From NCBI GenBank assembly GCA_937935255.1, contig CALGXT010000112.1, positions 1-48,287 of the forward strand: a stretch of DNA of 48,287 nt, written 5' to 3'. The translations under genes were made by a program, and so were the position numbers. Below the pieces are notes generated by a model. It had not been told where the DNA came from and did no database searches. It saw only the letters and a program-made list of their open reading frames with translations. This document shows, in pieces, positions 25,174-33,940 of the stretch. Every line of letters begins with the position of its first letter. Position 1 is the first letter of the stretch. The DNA is from an uncultured bacterium. GTDB taxonomy: Bacteria; Verrucomicrobiota; Kiritimatiellia; PWTM01.

Positions 25174-27264
25174 CTATCGGTTCTCAAACCGGTAATCGCC
25201 GTCCAAGCTCAACGTACCGCGGAAGGTTTTGCCGCCGGCGTTGACGATCAGCGCGCCGCCCGCGTCGCCCCGCCGCTGGAAGATCAAGCCGTCCTCGCCG
25301 CGGCCGGCTTCGCGCCAGACGTGCCGGCCGTGCTCCGCCCAATCGTGGGGCTGCCCGTTGCGCGTCACGCGAAAATCGGCGAGCGTGTCGCCCCACTGCA
25401 TCGCCACCGTCGCGCCGGAGGCGGCGCGATAGGCCGCGCGCCCCTGCGCGAGGCCGGCGGCATCGAGTTTCGAATTCGCCAGAACTTTCTGGCGGAAGTC
25501 CTCGTAGCTCTCGAAGTCCGGCGCTTCGCCGACTTCGATCGCGAAACCGCAGAACGGCGTCGAACCGTCGCCCTTCGCGGCCAGGCCCTGGTGCTCCGGC
25601 CACCGTTCTCGATGCGCGGGCCGCGTCTTCCAGACCTGTTCTTCCTTGCCGGTCTCCGGGTTCCTGACCTTCTCGCGATAGCGCTCCTCCGCCGTGAACC
25701 CTTTCACCTCTTGCGTGCGCTGCGGATCGGCGACGAACGGTTTCATGCCGATCGGCGTCAGGGCGATCCACGTCTCGTCGCCGCGCAGAAACGTCACCCC
25801 CTGGACGACTTCCACGGGAATTTTCTGCGGCAGGACCGCGCTCCAATCGGACGCGCCGTTCTTGACGAGCCAAATCGCGATGTTTCGGTATTGCGCGACG
25901 CGGTTCGGCCCGCCGCTGACGCCCTGCTGGTACTGCGGGCTGCCGACGCGGCCGACATCGCGCGTCGGCCCGACTTGCAGATCGAGCACGCCGCGCGCCC
26001 CGTCGTTAGCCATGAGCTTGAACCCGTTGACGTCGCCGCCGTCCATGCTCGTGCCCTCGGCCAGGCTGCCGAACTCGAAGGTCCGGCCGATGTAGTAGGT
26101 CTCGTGATACGCCGCCGGCGCGCGGAAATTACCGGCCTGCGGTTCGTGATAGGAGGCTTTGGTGTTCAGCAGCTCGCGCGGCCGCTCGAAATTATTGATT
26201 CCCAAATTGACGATCGCCGGCGGCGGGACCCAGCCGCTGGTGAACATATGGACGATGTCATATTCGAATTTTTCGGGATTGCGCGGGTTGCCCGCCGGCC
26301 CGAACATCATCCAGGCCGTTTCCGCGAGACTGCCCTGATAGGGCTGAACGTGGTTGTAATCGCGGCAGGTCGGCCCGTTGGCGGCGCCGCGGTAATACTT
26401 CACCGCCATGGCCGCCGCCAACCAGTCGAGAAACGCCTTGCTCATGCCGCGCACTTGCGGATCTTTCGCGAAATCGAAGGTGTTGAAAAGCGGCGCCATG
26501 GTGTGGCCGAGATAATTCTCGGAATCCCATTCGCCGTTGCCCGCGCGCAGCAAGGCGACAGCGAAGGCGCGGATCCGCTTTTTGTAAATCTCCGCGACCT
26601 CGCGATTTCCGGCGTCCTCCGCCATCAAATACACGGCGGTGTTGCGCATCATCGTCAGGTTATCGGTGGTGCGCACATCCACCCATGAATTCTTGGCATC
26701 CGGACCCCAGCCTTGCTTTCCCGGCTGGTAGAGATGATGCGGCCGACGCAGCGGATCTTTTTCCGTCCACGCGCGCCCGCCCTCGGCCATCTGGCGGACG
26801 TAGTCGGGCGGCAGCAGCGGGCGGAAATGAAAGTACTTGCGCGGCTGATGCTTGATGACGAAACACGCATAAAAATCTATGCCCGCGGTCTCGCGGTGCC
26901 AGTCGCCAGCGGAGGCGTCGCGCTCGGAAAGCGCCTTGATGCCGCGGGCGTCGCCGGCCAGGGCCATGGCCATCGCCTGTCCGAGAGCGTACTTCTCGTT
27001 CTCGAACCACGTGTTGAACGAGAATTTCTGCTGGGTCGAAGTCCGGATGACCAAATCCATGCGGTCTTTCCAGCCTTCGAGCCATTCCGGGCTGTGGGGC
27101 GGATTCGCGAGCGCCGGGTCGGTCGGATGTGGAATCGCCACCCGCCGCCCGCGCTCGTCGGTGCGCGCGAGCTTTTCCAACCCCGCCGGTTCCTGCGCCG
27201 AGGCCCCCAGGGCCACCGCTGAAATCAAAGCCCACACCCTTCGAACGCGCTGACGACTGGTCAT
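25174..27264 (-). CDS. Large secreted protein of unknown function, glycan-locus context
   Basis: A 696-residue protein that I do not recognise. It has a signal peptide ending near GASAQEPAG. The middle part (about 40-420) is rich in Trp, Tyr, Asn and Gly and helical, with segments such as DNLTMMRNTAVYLMAEDAGN, NGEWDSENYLGHTMAPLFNTF and QPYQGSLAETAWMMFGPAGN. That pattern recalls the (alpha/alpha)6-toroid proteins, including some polysaccharide lyases. The C-terminal third looks beta-rich (GETWIALTPIGMKPF, GALIVNAGGKTFRGTL). This architecture resembles heparinase or hyaluronate-lyase-like enzymes, but I see no diagnostic catalytic motif. The ATG at 27264 has GGAG 8 bases upstream; it starts 5 bases past the vapC stop. 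Neighbours (SGNH, GH2) suggest a role in polysaccharide breakdown. Confidence 0.7.
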   Translation of the reverse strand: MTSRQRVRRVWALISAVALGASAQEPAGLEKLARTDERGRRVAIPHPTDPALANPPHSPEWLEGWKDRMDLVIRTSTQQKFSFNTWFENEKYALGQAMAMALAGDARGIKALSERDASAGDWHRETAGIDFYACFVIKHQPRKYFHFRPLLPPDYVRQMAEGGRAWTEKDPLRRPHHLYQPGKQGWGPDAKNSWVDVRTTDNLTMMRNTAVYLMAEDAGNREVAEIYKKRIRAFAVALLRAGNGEWDSENYLGHTMAPLFNTFDFAKDPQVRGMSKAFLDWLAAAMAVKYYRGAANGPTCRDYNHVQPYQGSLAETAWMMFGPAGNPRNPEKFEYDIVHMFTSGWVPPPAIVNLGINNFERPRELLNTKASYHEPQAGNFRAPAAYHETYYIGRTFEFGSLAEGTSMDGGDVNGFKLMANDGARGVLDLQVGPTRDVGRVGSPQYQQGVSGGPNRVAQYRNIAIWLVKNGASDWSAVLPQKIPVEVVQGVTFLRGDETWIALTPIGMKPFVADPQRTQEVKGFTAEERYREKVRNPETGKEEQVWKTRPAHRERWPEHQGLAAKGDGSTPFCGFAIEVGEAPDFESYEDFRQKVLANSKLDAAGLAQGRAAYRAASGATVAMQWGDTLADFRVTRNGQPHDWAEHGRHVWREAGRGEDGLIFQRRGDAGGALIVNAGGKTFRGTLSLDGDYRFENR

Positions 27265-27269
27265 GACTG

Positions 27270-27644
27270 TCACTCCGTAATTATCAGTCCCGCCGGTTGA
27301 AACGCCTTGAAATCCTCAATATTGTCCGTCGCCAACGGCACTCCCCGAACCAAGGCGGCAGCGGCAATCATAGCATCCACCCGCAGATATCGTTTTCGCC
27401 CGGCGGCATTGAATAATTGACTCGCCAACCTTGCTTGTCTTTCGTCGAAGGCCATAATTTCTCGCACCAAGCCCTGCATTACCTCGACTTGTCGTTCGTT
27501 TACGGGGCCGCACAGAAATTCGTACCACGCCGCCGCGGGCGCGCAAAAGGACTCCCCGCGGCCCGCCCATTCCACTAAACGCCGCGCCTCCCGACTGCCG
27601 GGGATCAGTCCGCGAACCAGAAAATTGGTGTCCAGGCAGATCAT
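27270..27644 (-). CDS. vapC: VapC-type PIN-domain ribonuclease toxin
   Basis: A 124-residue PIN-domain protein, the toxin of a type II module. The acidic residues of the active site are in place: Asp in MICLDTNFLV (residue 5), Glu in WYEFLCG, Asp in LRVDAMIAAAA and Asp in ATDNIEDF. VapC toxins cut tRNA or rRNA when released from the antitoxin. The ATG at 27644 overlaps the antitoxin stop by four bases (ATGA), typical for coupled modules; an in-frame ATG at 27659 is possible. The coding sequence is visibly less GC-rich than its neighbours, which suggests transfer. Confidence 0.88.
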   Translation of the reverse strand: MICLDTNFLVRGLIPGSREARRLVEWAGRGESFCAPAAAWYEFLCGPVNERQVEVMQGLVREIMAFDERQARLASQLFNAAGRKRYLRVDAMIAAAALVRGVPLATDNIEDFKAFQPAGLIITE

Positions 27645-27910
27645 GCGCGCTTCCGCCATTCCCTTCGAGCTTTGCGCACCTCCGCTAAATAGCGTTCAGC
27701 CACTTCTCGAACCAATCCGCCGCCACACTCATGCAACCGCTGTAGCGCCGCCACGGCGTCCGCCGAACCGCGCGCTCGCCGCGCCGCCAAAGCCACCGAC
27801 CGGCGCACAGCTTCAGCCCGCGAAACGCCCCACTCCGATGCCAACAGAGCCAGTCGCTGCGCCGTATCTTCATCCAGTGCGAACGTAGTGCGATAGGTCG
27901 TTGTTTTCAT
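27641..27910 (-). CDS. vapB: VapB-type ribbon-helix-helix antitoxin
   Basis: An 89-residue small basic protein whose N-terminal 45 residues read as a ribbon-helix-helix DNA-binding domain: a strand TYRTTFALDED, then two helices TAQRLALLASEWG and SRAEAVRRSVALAARR. The remaining Ala/Arg-rich helix would wrap the toxin. It should neutralise the downstream PIN protein and repress the operon. The ATG at 27910 is used because the strand begins four residues later. A direct repeat overlaps this start codon and is a candidate operator. Confidence 0.82.
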   Translation of the reverse strand: MKTTTYRTTFALDEDTAQRLALLASEWGVSRAEAVRRSVALAARRARGSADAVAALQRLHECGGGLVREVAERYLAEVRKARREWRKRA

Positions 27911-27928
27911 ACCATCTATCATACCATC
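27908..27928. promoter_or_regulatory. Candidate VapB operator: direct repeat over the vapB start
   Basis: CATACCATC occurs at 27908-27916 and again at 27920-27928, a 12-base spacing. The first copy includes the start codon. Ribbon-helix-helix antitoxins often bind tandem half-sites about one turn apart at their own promoter, so this is a plausible autoregulatory site. Confidence 0.4.
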
Positions 27929-27999
27929 AAGCTGAGAGAAGGTCAACGCTCGATTTCCCTGTTTTCCTGCCCTCGTGCCGCCGCCCTGTATCTCTCCGG

Positions 28000-30462
28000 C
28001 TACGCCGCCCCGCCCTCGGCCCTGATTCGCACACGCGCGCGATGTCGTTCGCCCGGCGTGGCCGGCGGCGGGATGATGTTGCCCTCCAGTAATCGGCCAT
28101 CCAACTCGATTTCGACGTGGCCGCGGCAGAGGCCGGCCGGTTTTTCGATTTCAATCTCGTAGAGCGCGCCGCGGAAGGGGCGCGTCATTCGCGCGCGCGT
28201 CCAGGCGGACGGCAAACAGGGATTGACGTGCAAACCGTCGAGATCGGGCACGACGCCGAACAGGTGCTCCCACACGTTCAGCAGCGTCCAACACGCCGTG
28301 CCGGTCGCCCACGAATGGCTCCCCTCGCCGGGCCGGCCGCTCTCGGCGGCGTAAATGAACTGGCAGGCGACATACGGTTCGATGCGATACAGTTCCGGAT
28401 CGCTTTCGTGCCGCGTGGTCGGCAGCATGGTCTTCAGAATCTCGTAGGCTTTGTCGCCCCGCCCCGCCGCGCATTCCGCCCAGATGCGCCAGCGGCTGTT
28501 GTGGCCTTGCAGCGAGCCGTTTTCCTTCGTGCCGGGCTGGAAGCGCGAAATGATGCCGACGCGCGCGTCCGGTTCGGGGAACGGCGGATGAAAACAGTAG
28601 CTGCCCCACGGCGTGTCGAGCTTGCGCTCGAAGGCGCGGACGATCGAGGCCGTGCGCTCGGCGTTCGCGATGCCCGCGACGATCGCGAAGCTGTTGGGAT
28701 TGGCGTACAGCCGCCCGCCCTCGACTTCGTCCCGGCGGCCCGTGATCCAGCCGTCGTCGTGGCTCGCGCGCCAGTACCACTCGCCGTCCCAGCACAGCCG
28801 GTTGACCGCCTCCTTCAGCGCGGCGACGCGGGCGCGATAGTCGGCGAGCCTGGTCGTGTCGCCTTTCGCCTCCATGGCGCGGTAAAAATCCTCGATGCAG
28901 ATCACGGCCCAGCCGGCGTTCATCACCGATTCGCCTTGGCGGCGGTTGCCCATCTGGTCGAGCGCGTCGTTCCAATCCGCCTTGAGGATCAGCGGCAGTC
29001 CGCGCGCGCTGAACTGCGTCCAGAAGAAATCCAGCGAGCTGATGCAGTGCTCGTAGATTGTCGCGGTGCGCTCCGTGAAACCGCCTTCCGGGCGTACGAA
29101 CGGCGTGCGCTCGTCAAGGATGGAGAAATCGGCGGTTTCGCGCAGGTAGCGGGCGACGATGAAGCAGGGGTTGAGCGGGTCGTCGCTGTGGAACGTGCGC
29201 GTGCCGGTTTGACTCACGAAATTTCCGCCGTGCGCCCAGTCGCCGCCCTCGAACTGCCAGATGAAAATCTTCTTCAGGATCAGGTCGCGCACGGAGGCCG
29301 CATCCTGCGGCAGGCGGGAGACGGCGTCCTGGCAGGCGTCGCGCACGCCGTAGTTGTAGATGCCGAAATAGCAGTAGCCGACGTTGCGGTTCCACCACGC
29401 GAGCACCGCGCCCTGGTACTTGAACCAGTAGTTGACCAACGTGTTGAGGTCTTCGTCCGGCGTTTCGACGCGCGGATATTCGAGCACGCGCCGCCAATAG
29501 GCGTTGAGATTTTCGAAGGCGGCGTCGGCGTGTGCGACGGAAAGATAGCGCGAGGTCAGCGCGGAGGCATCGGACGCCTCGCGCGGCACGGCGCCGAGCA
29601 GCCAGACCCACTCGACCGACTCGCCGGGCGCCAGCGCGAAGCGATGGTGGAGCGCGGCGCAAGCGTCGCGCCCCTGCGCGACGGCGTTGCGCAGCGCGCC
29701 GCGCTCGACCGCCGCGGGAGCGGCGAGATCGCGATAGGCGCCGATGAACTCGTAGCGATCGCCCTCCCAGCCGGCGACCGGCGCGCTGGCGGCGAGGAAG
29801 ACGGCCTTATCGAAGGGGATGTTGTTGCCCTCGCTGTTGCAGGCCTGCCAGCCGCCGATGTACTTGATCCATTGTGTCGAGCGCGTATAGAGGACGCCGT
29901 CCTTGAACTCCTGTCGGTTGAAGAGGAGGTAGAACTCGCGCCACGAGGTGTCCTCGAACCAATTGCCCAACGCGATCTCGACGTAGCCGAAGGCGGAGAT
30001 TTGGCGCGCGCGGCGCGACCGATTGGTCAGCCGCACTTTCCAGACGAGCGCCTCATCGGGCGCGGCGCCTTCGGCGGGCATCGGTGTGAAGAAAAGCTGA
30101 TCCGCCTCGATCCCGCGGTGTCGCGAAACGATGCGGTTATAGCCGAAGCCGACGTGGCAGCGCCACGCGTCGAGCGGACGCGTCGGCGGGTAGCCGTTGG
30201 CGCACCAGGCGGCGCCATCGGCGTCGTCGCGCAGGTAGAGGAACTTGCCGACGGTGTCGCGCGGCGTGCCGTCAATATGCCAGCGGGTGATGCGGCTGAC
30301 CGTCGGGTTGCCGACGAAGTCGTAACCGCCGCCCAGATGGGAGATCACGTTGCACCAGGCGCCGTTGGTCAGCACGTTCATCCACGGGCGATCGAGCAAA
30401 GGGTTCGTGACGATGAACTCGCGGCCGTCGTCACGGAATCGGCCGTAGGGTGTCGGTTTCAT
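28000..30462 (-). CDS. GH94 family disaccharide phosphorylase (cellobiose phosphorylase-like)
   Basis: An 820-residue inverting phosphorylase that splits a beta-linked disaccharide with phosphate to give sugar-1-phosphate plus a monosaccharide. The N-terminal beta-sandwich starts GRFRDDGREFIVTNPLLDRPWMN (about 7-290). The (alpha/alpha)6 barrel follows, with the catalytic acid D499 in LKADWNDALDQMG. Phosphate-binding motifs QGHNSRWRIW and SHSWATGTACW are in the expected C-terminal barrel region. The sequence VNYWFKYQGAVLAWWNR matches the cellobiose-phosphorylase type. The exact substrate cannot be read from sequence. There is no signal peptide, so the enzyme is cytoplasmic. It is the first gene of the minus-strand run and is divergent from tdh. 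Confidence 0.88.
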   Translation of the reverse strand: MKPTPYGRFRDDGREFIVTNPLLDRPWMNVLTNGAWCNVISHLGGGYDFVGNPTVSRITRWHIDGTPRDTVGKFLYLRDDADGAAWCANGYPPTRPLDAWRCHVGFGYNRIVSRHRGIEADQLFFTPMPAEGAAPDEALVWKVRLTNRSRRARQISAFGYVEIALGNWFEDTSWREFYLLFNRQEFKDGVLYTRSTQWIKYIGGWQACNSEGNNIPFDKAVFLAASAPVAGWEGDRYEFIGAYRDLAAPAAVERGALRNAVAQGRDACAALHHRFALAPGESVEWVWLLGAVPREASDASALTSRYLSVAHADAAFENLNAYWRRVLEYPRVETPDEDLNTLVNYWFKYQGAVLAWWNRNVGYCYFGIYNYGVRDACQDAVSRLPQDAASVRDLILKKIFIWQFEGGDWAHGGNFVSQTGTRTFHSDDPLNPCFIVARYLRETADFSILDERTPFVRPEGGFTERTATIYEHCISSLDFFWTQFSARGLPLILKADWNDALDQMGNRRQGESVMNAGWAVICIEDFYRAMEAKGDTTRLADYRARVAALKEAVNRLCWDGEWYWRASHDDGWITGRRDEVEGGRLYANPNSFAIVAGIANAERTASIVRAFERKLDTPWGSYCFHPPFPEPDARVGIISRFQPGTKENGSLQGHNSRWRIWAECAAGRGDKAYEILKTMLPTTRHESDPELYRIEPYVACQFIYAAESGRPGEGSHSWATGTACWTLLNVWEHLFGVVPDLDGLHVNPCLPSAWTRARMTRPFRGALYEIEIEKPAGLCRGHVEIELDGRLLEGNIIPPPATPGERHRARVRIRAEGGAA

Positions 30463-30573
30463 CGAATAAAAAGCTCCGCGCAGGGATCATACCGTCCGCC
30501 GGATATTACGGCAAAAAAAGAAATATCCCGGAACGCCGAAGCCCCTTTCCGGCCTTCCGCTAACTTTCGGGAT

Positions 30574-30601
30574 ACTCTCACACCTTCGAAGGTGTGAGAG
30601 T
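30574..30601. repeat. Long palindrome, copy 5 (outer arms ACTC/GAGT)
   Basis: Perfect 28-base inverted repeat of ACTCTCACACCTTC. Relative to copies 1 and 4, the outer TATC/GATA has become ACTC/GAGT on both arms, that is with symmetrical change. ATTCGGCGG follows at 30606-30614, as after copy 1. Confidence 0.88.
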
Positions 30602-30708
30602 CGCAATTCGGCGGCGGTCAGGCCTGCGGCATTTCTTGAATTTCCTTATTTGTCGCGTGTTTTCGCCGAATTATCGAGCCGTCAACGGACGCCGCGCACC
30701 GCGAACAC

Positions 30709-30738
30709 TATCTCACACCTTCGAAGGTGTGAGATAGC
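30709..30738. repeat. Long palindrome, copy 6
   Basis: Perfect 30-base inverted repeat (C-TATCTCACACCTTC and complement). Its centre lies 136 bases from that of copy 5. CGCCGAAT, the complement of ATTCGGCG, occurs 36 bases to its left (30665-30672). Confidence 0.9.
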
Positions 30739-30847
30739 CTGGGGAAAACCGGTTTCGCGGGAAATCGCGGCCGGGGGCCGGTGTTCGCTTGATAGAAGCT
30801 CGCGCGCGGCGTATGCATGGAAGCGCGTTGAACGCGGAGCCGTTTCC

Positions 30848-31879
30848 ATGAAAGCCTTGGTAAAAAAACACGCGCGCGAAGGTCTTTGGCTGGACGATGT
30901 GCCGGAGCCGGAAATCGGCATCAACGATGTTCTGGTGCGCATTTTACGCACCAGCATCTGCGGCACCGATGTCCACATCTACAATTGGGACGCCTGGGCG
31001 CAAAAGACGATTCCGGTCCCGATGGTCATCGGCCACGAGTTTGTCGGACGCATCGAGCGCATCGGCGCCAACGTCCACGATTTCGCGCCGGGCGATATCG
31101 TCAGCGGCGAGGGTCACGTGGTGTGCGGGCGCTGCCGCAACTGCATGGCGGGCCGCCGCCACCTGTGCAAGGACACCTCGGGCATCGGCGTCAATCGGCC
31201 CGGCGCCTTCGCCGAGTTCCTCGCGCTGCCGGTGACCAACGTCTGGGCGCACGACCCGGGCATCCCGCGCGACATCCAGGCCATTTTCGACCCCTTCGGC
31301 AACGCGGTGCACACGGCCCTCTCCTTCAACGTCCTCGGCGAGGACGTGCTGATCACCGGCGCGGGGCCGATCGGCTGCATGGCCGCCGCCGTGGCGCGGC
31401 ACGCGGGCGCGCGCTATGTCGTCGTGACCGACATCAACCCCTGGCGCCTCGAGCTCGCCCGGCGGCTCGGCGCGACGCACACGGTGAATGTCCGCGAACG
31501 GAATCTCCGCGACGTGCAGCGCGAACTCGGGATGAAGGAGGGGTTCGATATCGGCCTGGAAATGAGCGGCAGTCCCGACGCCTTCCGCGACATGCTCGCG
31601 AACATGTGCCACGGCGGCAAAATCGCGCTGTTGGGCATCCCCAATGGCGAACTTGCGATAGACTGGAATACAGTCATTTTCAACATGCTCACGATCAAGG
31701 GCATCTACGGCCGCGAGATGTACGAAACGTGGTACAAGATGACCGTCATGCTGCAAAGCGGCCTCGATCTCTCCCCGATCATCACGCACCGCTTCCCTTA
31801 CACCGAATTCGAAAAGGGATTCGCCGCCATGCGGTCGGGCCAGGCCGGCAAAGTCATTCTCGAATGGGCGGAGGGCTGA
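30848..31879 (+). CDS. tdh: L-threonine 3-dehydrogenase
   Basis: A 343-residue zinc-dependent medium-chain dehydrogenase that oxidises threonine to 2-amino-3-oxobutanoate with NAD. The catalytic zinc site shows in [17 protein letters not shown] and [13 protein letters not shown]. The four-cysteine structural zinc loop is [18 protein letters not shown]. The Rossmann motif is [20 protein letters not shown] with the acidic VTDIN end. Length and motifs match E. coli Tdh closely. The frame is open upstream to 30650 but without similarity; the ATG at 30848 begins MKALVKK. The kbl start follows its stop by two bases: a two-gene operon. Confidence 0.97.
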   Translation: MKALVKKHAREGLWLDDVPEPEIGINDVLVRILRTSICGTDVHIYNWDAWAQKTIPVPMVIGHEFVGRIERIGANVHDFAPGDIVSGEGHVVCGRCRNCMAGRRHLCKDTSGIGVNRPGAFAEFLALPVTNVWAHDPGIPRDIQAIFDPFGNAVHTALSFNVLGEDVLITGAGPIGCMAAAVARHAGARYVVVTDINPWRLELARRLGATHTVNVRERNLRDVQRELGMKEGFDIGLEMSGSPDAFRDMLANMCHGGKIALLGIPNGELAIDWNTVIFNMLTIKGIYGREMYETWYKMTVMLQSGLDLSPIITHRFPYTEFEKGFAAMRSGQAGKVILEWAEG

Positions 31880-31881
31880 CC

Positions 31882-33054
31882 ATGCATAGCGCCTATCGCG
31901 ACTACGCGCGCGAGGAACTGGCGCGCATCGAGTCCGCGGGCTTGACCAAGCGCGAGGCGGCGCTGGCGTCGCCGCAGGGGACGCGCATCCGCCTGGCCGA
32001 CGGGCGCGAACTGCTCAACTTCTGCGCGAATAACTACCTCGGCCTCGCGAATCATCCGCGCCTCGTGCGGGCCGCCCGCGACGCGCTGGATCGCTGGGGC
32101 TACGGCATGGCTTCCGTGCGCTTCATTTGCGGCACGCAAGACCTCCACCGCGAGTTGGAGGAAGCCTTGAGCGCCTTCCTCGGCACGGAAGACACCCTGC
32201 TCTATTCCTCCTGCTTCGACGCCAACGGCGGCCTGTTCGAGACGCTGCTCGGCGAACAGGACGCCGTGATCTCCGACGAGCTGAATCACGCCTCCATCAT
32301 TGACGGCATCCGCCTCTGCAAGGCCCGTCGGTTGCGTTACCGCAATAACGATATGGCCGACCTGGAGGCGCGGCTCGTCGAGGCGCGCGACGCGCGCTTC
32401 CGGCTGATCGCGACCGACGGCGTTTTCTCGATGGATGGCGTGATCGCCGACTTGCGCTCCATCTGCGACCTGGCGGAGCGCCACGACGCGCTGGTCATGG
32501 TGGACGACTCGCATGCGGTCGGCTTTCTCGGCGCGAACGGGCGCGGCACGCCGGAATATCGCGGCGTGCTGGGTCGCGTGGACCTGATCACGGGCACGCT
32601 CGGCAAGGCGCTGGGCGGCGCAAGCGGCGGCTACACCAGCGGGCGGCGCGAACTGATCGCCTTGCTTCGCCAGCGCAGCCGCCCTTATCTCTTCAGCAAT
32701 GCGCTGCCGCCGCCGATCGTCGCGGCCTCGATCGAGGCGCTGAAGCTCGCCGGCGAACCCGAGGGCGCGGCGCTGCGCGAGAAGCTCCGCGAGAACACGC
32801 GTGGGTTCCGCGCGGAACTGACGCGCCGAGGATTGAACCCGGCGCCGGGCGAGCACCCGATCGTGCCGATCTTGTACGGCGAAGCGGACCGCGCCGCCGC
32901 CGTCGCGCGCGGTCTGCGCGAGCGCGGCATTTATGTGGTCGCGTTCAGCTACCCCGTCGTTCCCATGGGCCGGGCGCGCATCCGGATGCAGATTTCGGCG
33001 GCCCATGAGCGCGCCGATCTGGAGCAGGCGCTGGCCGCGCTGGAAGCGCTCTAA
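31882..33054 (+). CDS. kbl: Glycine C-acetyltransferase (2-amino-3-ketobutyrate CoA ligase)
   Basis: A 390-residue PLP enzyme of the alpha-oxoamine synthase family that cleaves 2-amino-3-ketobutyrate with CoA to glycine and acetyl-CoA. It acts directly after Tdh. Seen: [74 protein letters not shown], and the PLP lysine in [17 protein letters not shown]. The end ([24 protein letters not shown]) also matches the family. The alternatives, serine palmitoyltransferase or BioF, are unlikely because of the tdh neighbour and motif match. Confidence 0.97.
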   Translation: MHSAYRDYAREELARIESAGLTKREAALASPQGTRIRLADGRELLNFCANNYLGLANHPRLVRAARDALDRWGYGMASVRFICGTQDLHRELEEALSAFLGTEDTLLYSSCFDANGGLFETLLGEQDAVISDELNHASIIDGIRLCKARRLRYRNNDMADLEARLVEARDARFRLIATDGVFSMDGVIADLRSICDLAERHDALVMVDDSHAVGFLGANGRGTPEYRGVLGRVDLITGTLGKALGGASGGYTSGRRELIALLRQRSRPYLFSNALPPPIVAASIEALKLAGEPEGAALREKLRENTRGFRAELTRRGLNPAPGEHPIVPILYGEADRAAAVARGLRERGIYVVAFSYPVVPMGRARIRMQISAAHERADLEQALAALEAL

Positions 33055-33090
33055 ACATGATCCGGACGGGGGGCGCGGCGCGTCCTCTCC

Positions 33091-33810
33091 TCACGCGAAC
33101 CGCATCGGCCGCCAGTCCTCATAGCGGTGGAAATTGACCGCGCCCAGCGGGGATGAGGCGGAGAGTTCGACGCCGCGCTCGAGATAAACGGAATAATCGT
33201 AACGGGCCAGGTTGAAGAGCCAAACGTCGCCGGACCGCGGGGCGCGCCCGCCCAGCGTCGGCAGCGAGGCGAACGGGATCGCCGCCTCCACCGTGTAGCC
33301 GACGTCGCGGTCGCGCCAGTCGTTCAACGTGCCTTCGATCCGTGCGGCGACCCGCAGGCCTTCACAGTCCCATCGCGCCCAGCGCCGATCCGTTCCCGCG
33401 GCGCCGCGGCGTCCGATCAGCGCGTCGTAGATCGTGCCGCGCGGCGAGAATTCGAATTCGTAGTAGGGATCGCCCGTCCGGCCCGTCAGGAAGAAGGCCT
33501 CGACGACATCCTCCTCCCACAAGCGCGCGTCGCGCTCCGTATGGGTCGCGAAGATGTCGAGGTCGGCGCAGCGGAAGGCGAGATAGAGATGCGTCTCGTC
33601 GTACGCCATGCGCGCCTCGGTCGCGGAAACCGGCGGCGCCAGGGTCATGGGAACAAGGAAGGGCGCGAGAGGGGCTTCGAGCCACACCGGCTCGTCGAGC
33701 CGCCCGTCCGCCACGACCGGCGTCCGGGCGCGCGCGACGAGATATACCTCTTCTCGCAGACGCGCCGCGTCCGCCTTCGAACGCCCCCGCGGTTGTGAAT
33801 TGTCCATCAT
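33091..33810 (-). CDS. CBM9-like (carbohydrate-binding family 9/DUF1083) protein
   Basis: A 239-residue protein made almost wholly of a CBM9-like beta-sandwich: VYLVARARTPVVADGRLDEPVW, AYDETHLYLAFRCADLDI, LWEEDVVEAFF, YYEFEFSPRGTIYDAL, VEAAIPFASLP and WLFNLARYDYS, ending NFHRYEDWRPMRF. These blocks are typical of the CBM9 fold found alone or attached to xylanases and sugar dehydratases. There is no signal peptide or catalytic domain, so a cytoplasmic or novel binding role is possible. The ATG at 33810 is uncertain (ATGATG; a TTG at 33849 is also in frame). It is convergent with kbl, 36 bases away. Confidence 0.75.
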   Translation of the reverse strand: MMDNSQPRGRSKADAARLREEVYLVARARTPVVADGRLDEPVWLEAPLAPFLVPMTLAPPVSATEARMAYDETHLYLAFRCADLDIFATHTERDARLWEEDVVEAFFLTGRTGDPYYEFEFSPRGTIYDALIGRRGAAGTDRRWARWDCEGLRVAARIEGTLNDWRDRDVGYTVEAAIPFASLPTLGGRAPRSGDVWLFNLARYDYSVYLERGVELSASSPLGAVNFHRYEDWRPMRFA

Positions 33811-33940
33811 CGTTGCGGTCCCGTTATCTTTTTGCGGAAAGCGCGTCAAGCCGGCGTTGTCCCAAATGTCGGACCGGGCATCTCGCCTGCCGAGCGCGAT
33901 CCGGCCGGATCACGACGCCGCGACCGCCCCCCAGCCGCCC

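Larger units (their letters stand above)
30463..30847. other. 385-base divergent gap between GH94 gene and tdh, two long palindromes
   Basis: The gap separates divergent genes, so the palindromes at 30574-30601 and 30709-30738 cannot be terminators of either flanking gene. A poly-A stretch (30513-30523) lies near the GH94 start. CGGAG is at 30836-30840, 7 bases before the tdh ATG. No convincing -35/-10 pair could be placed. Confidence 0.55.
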
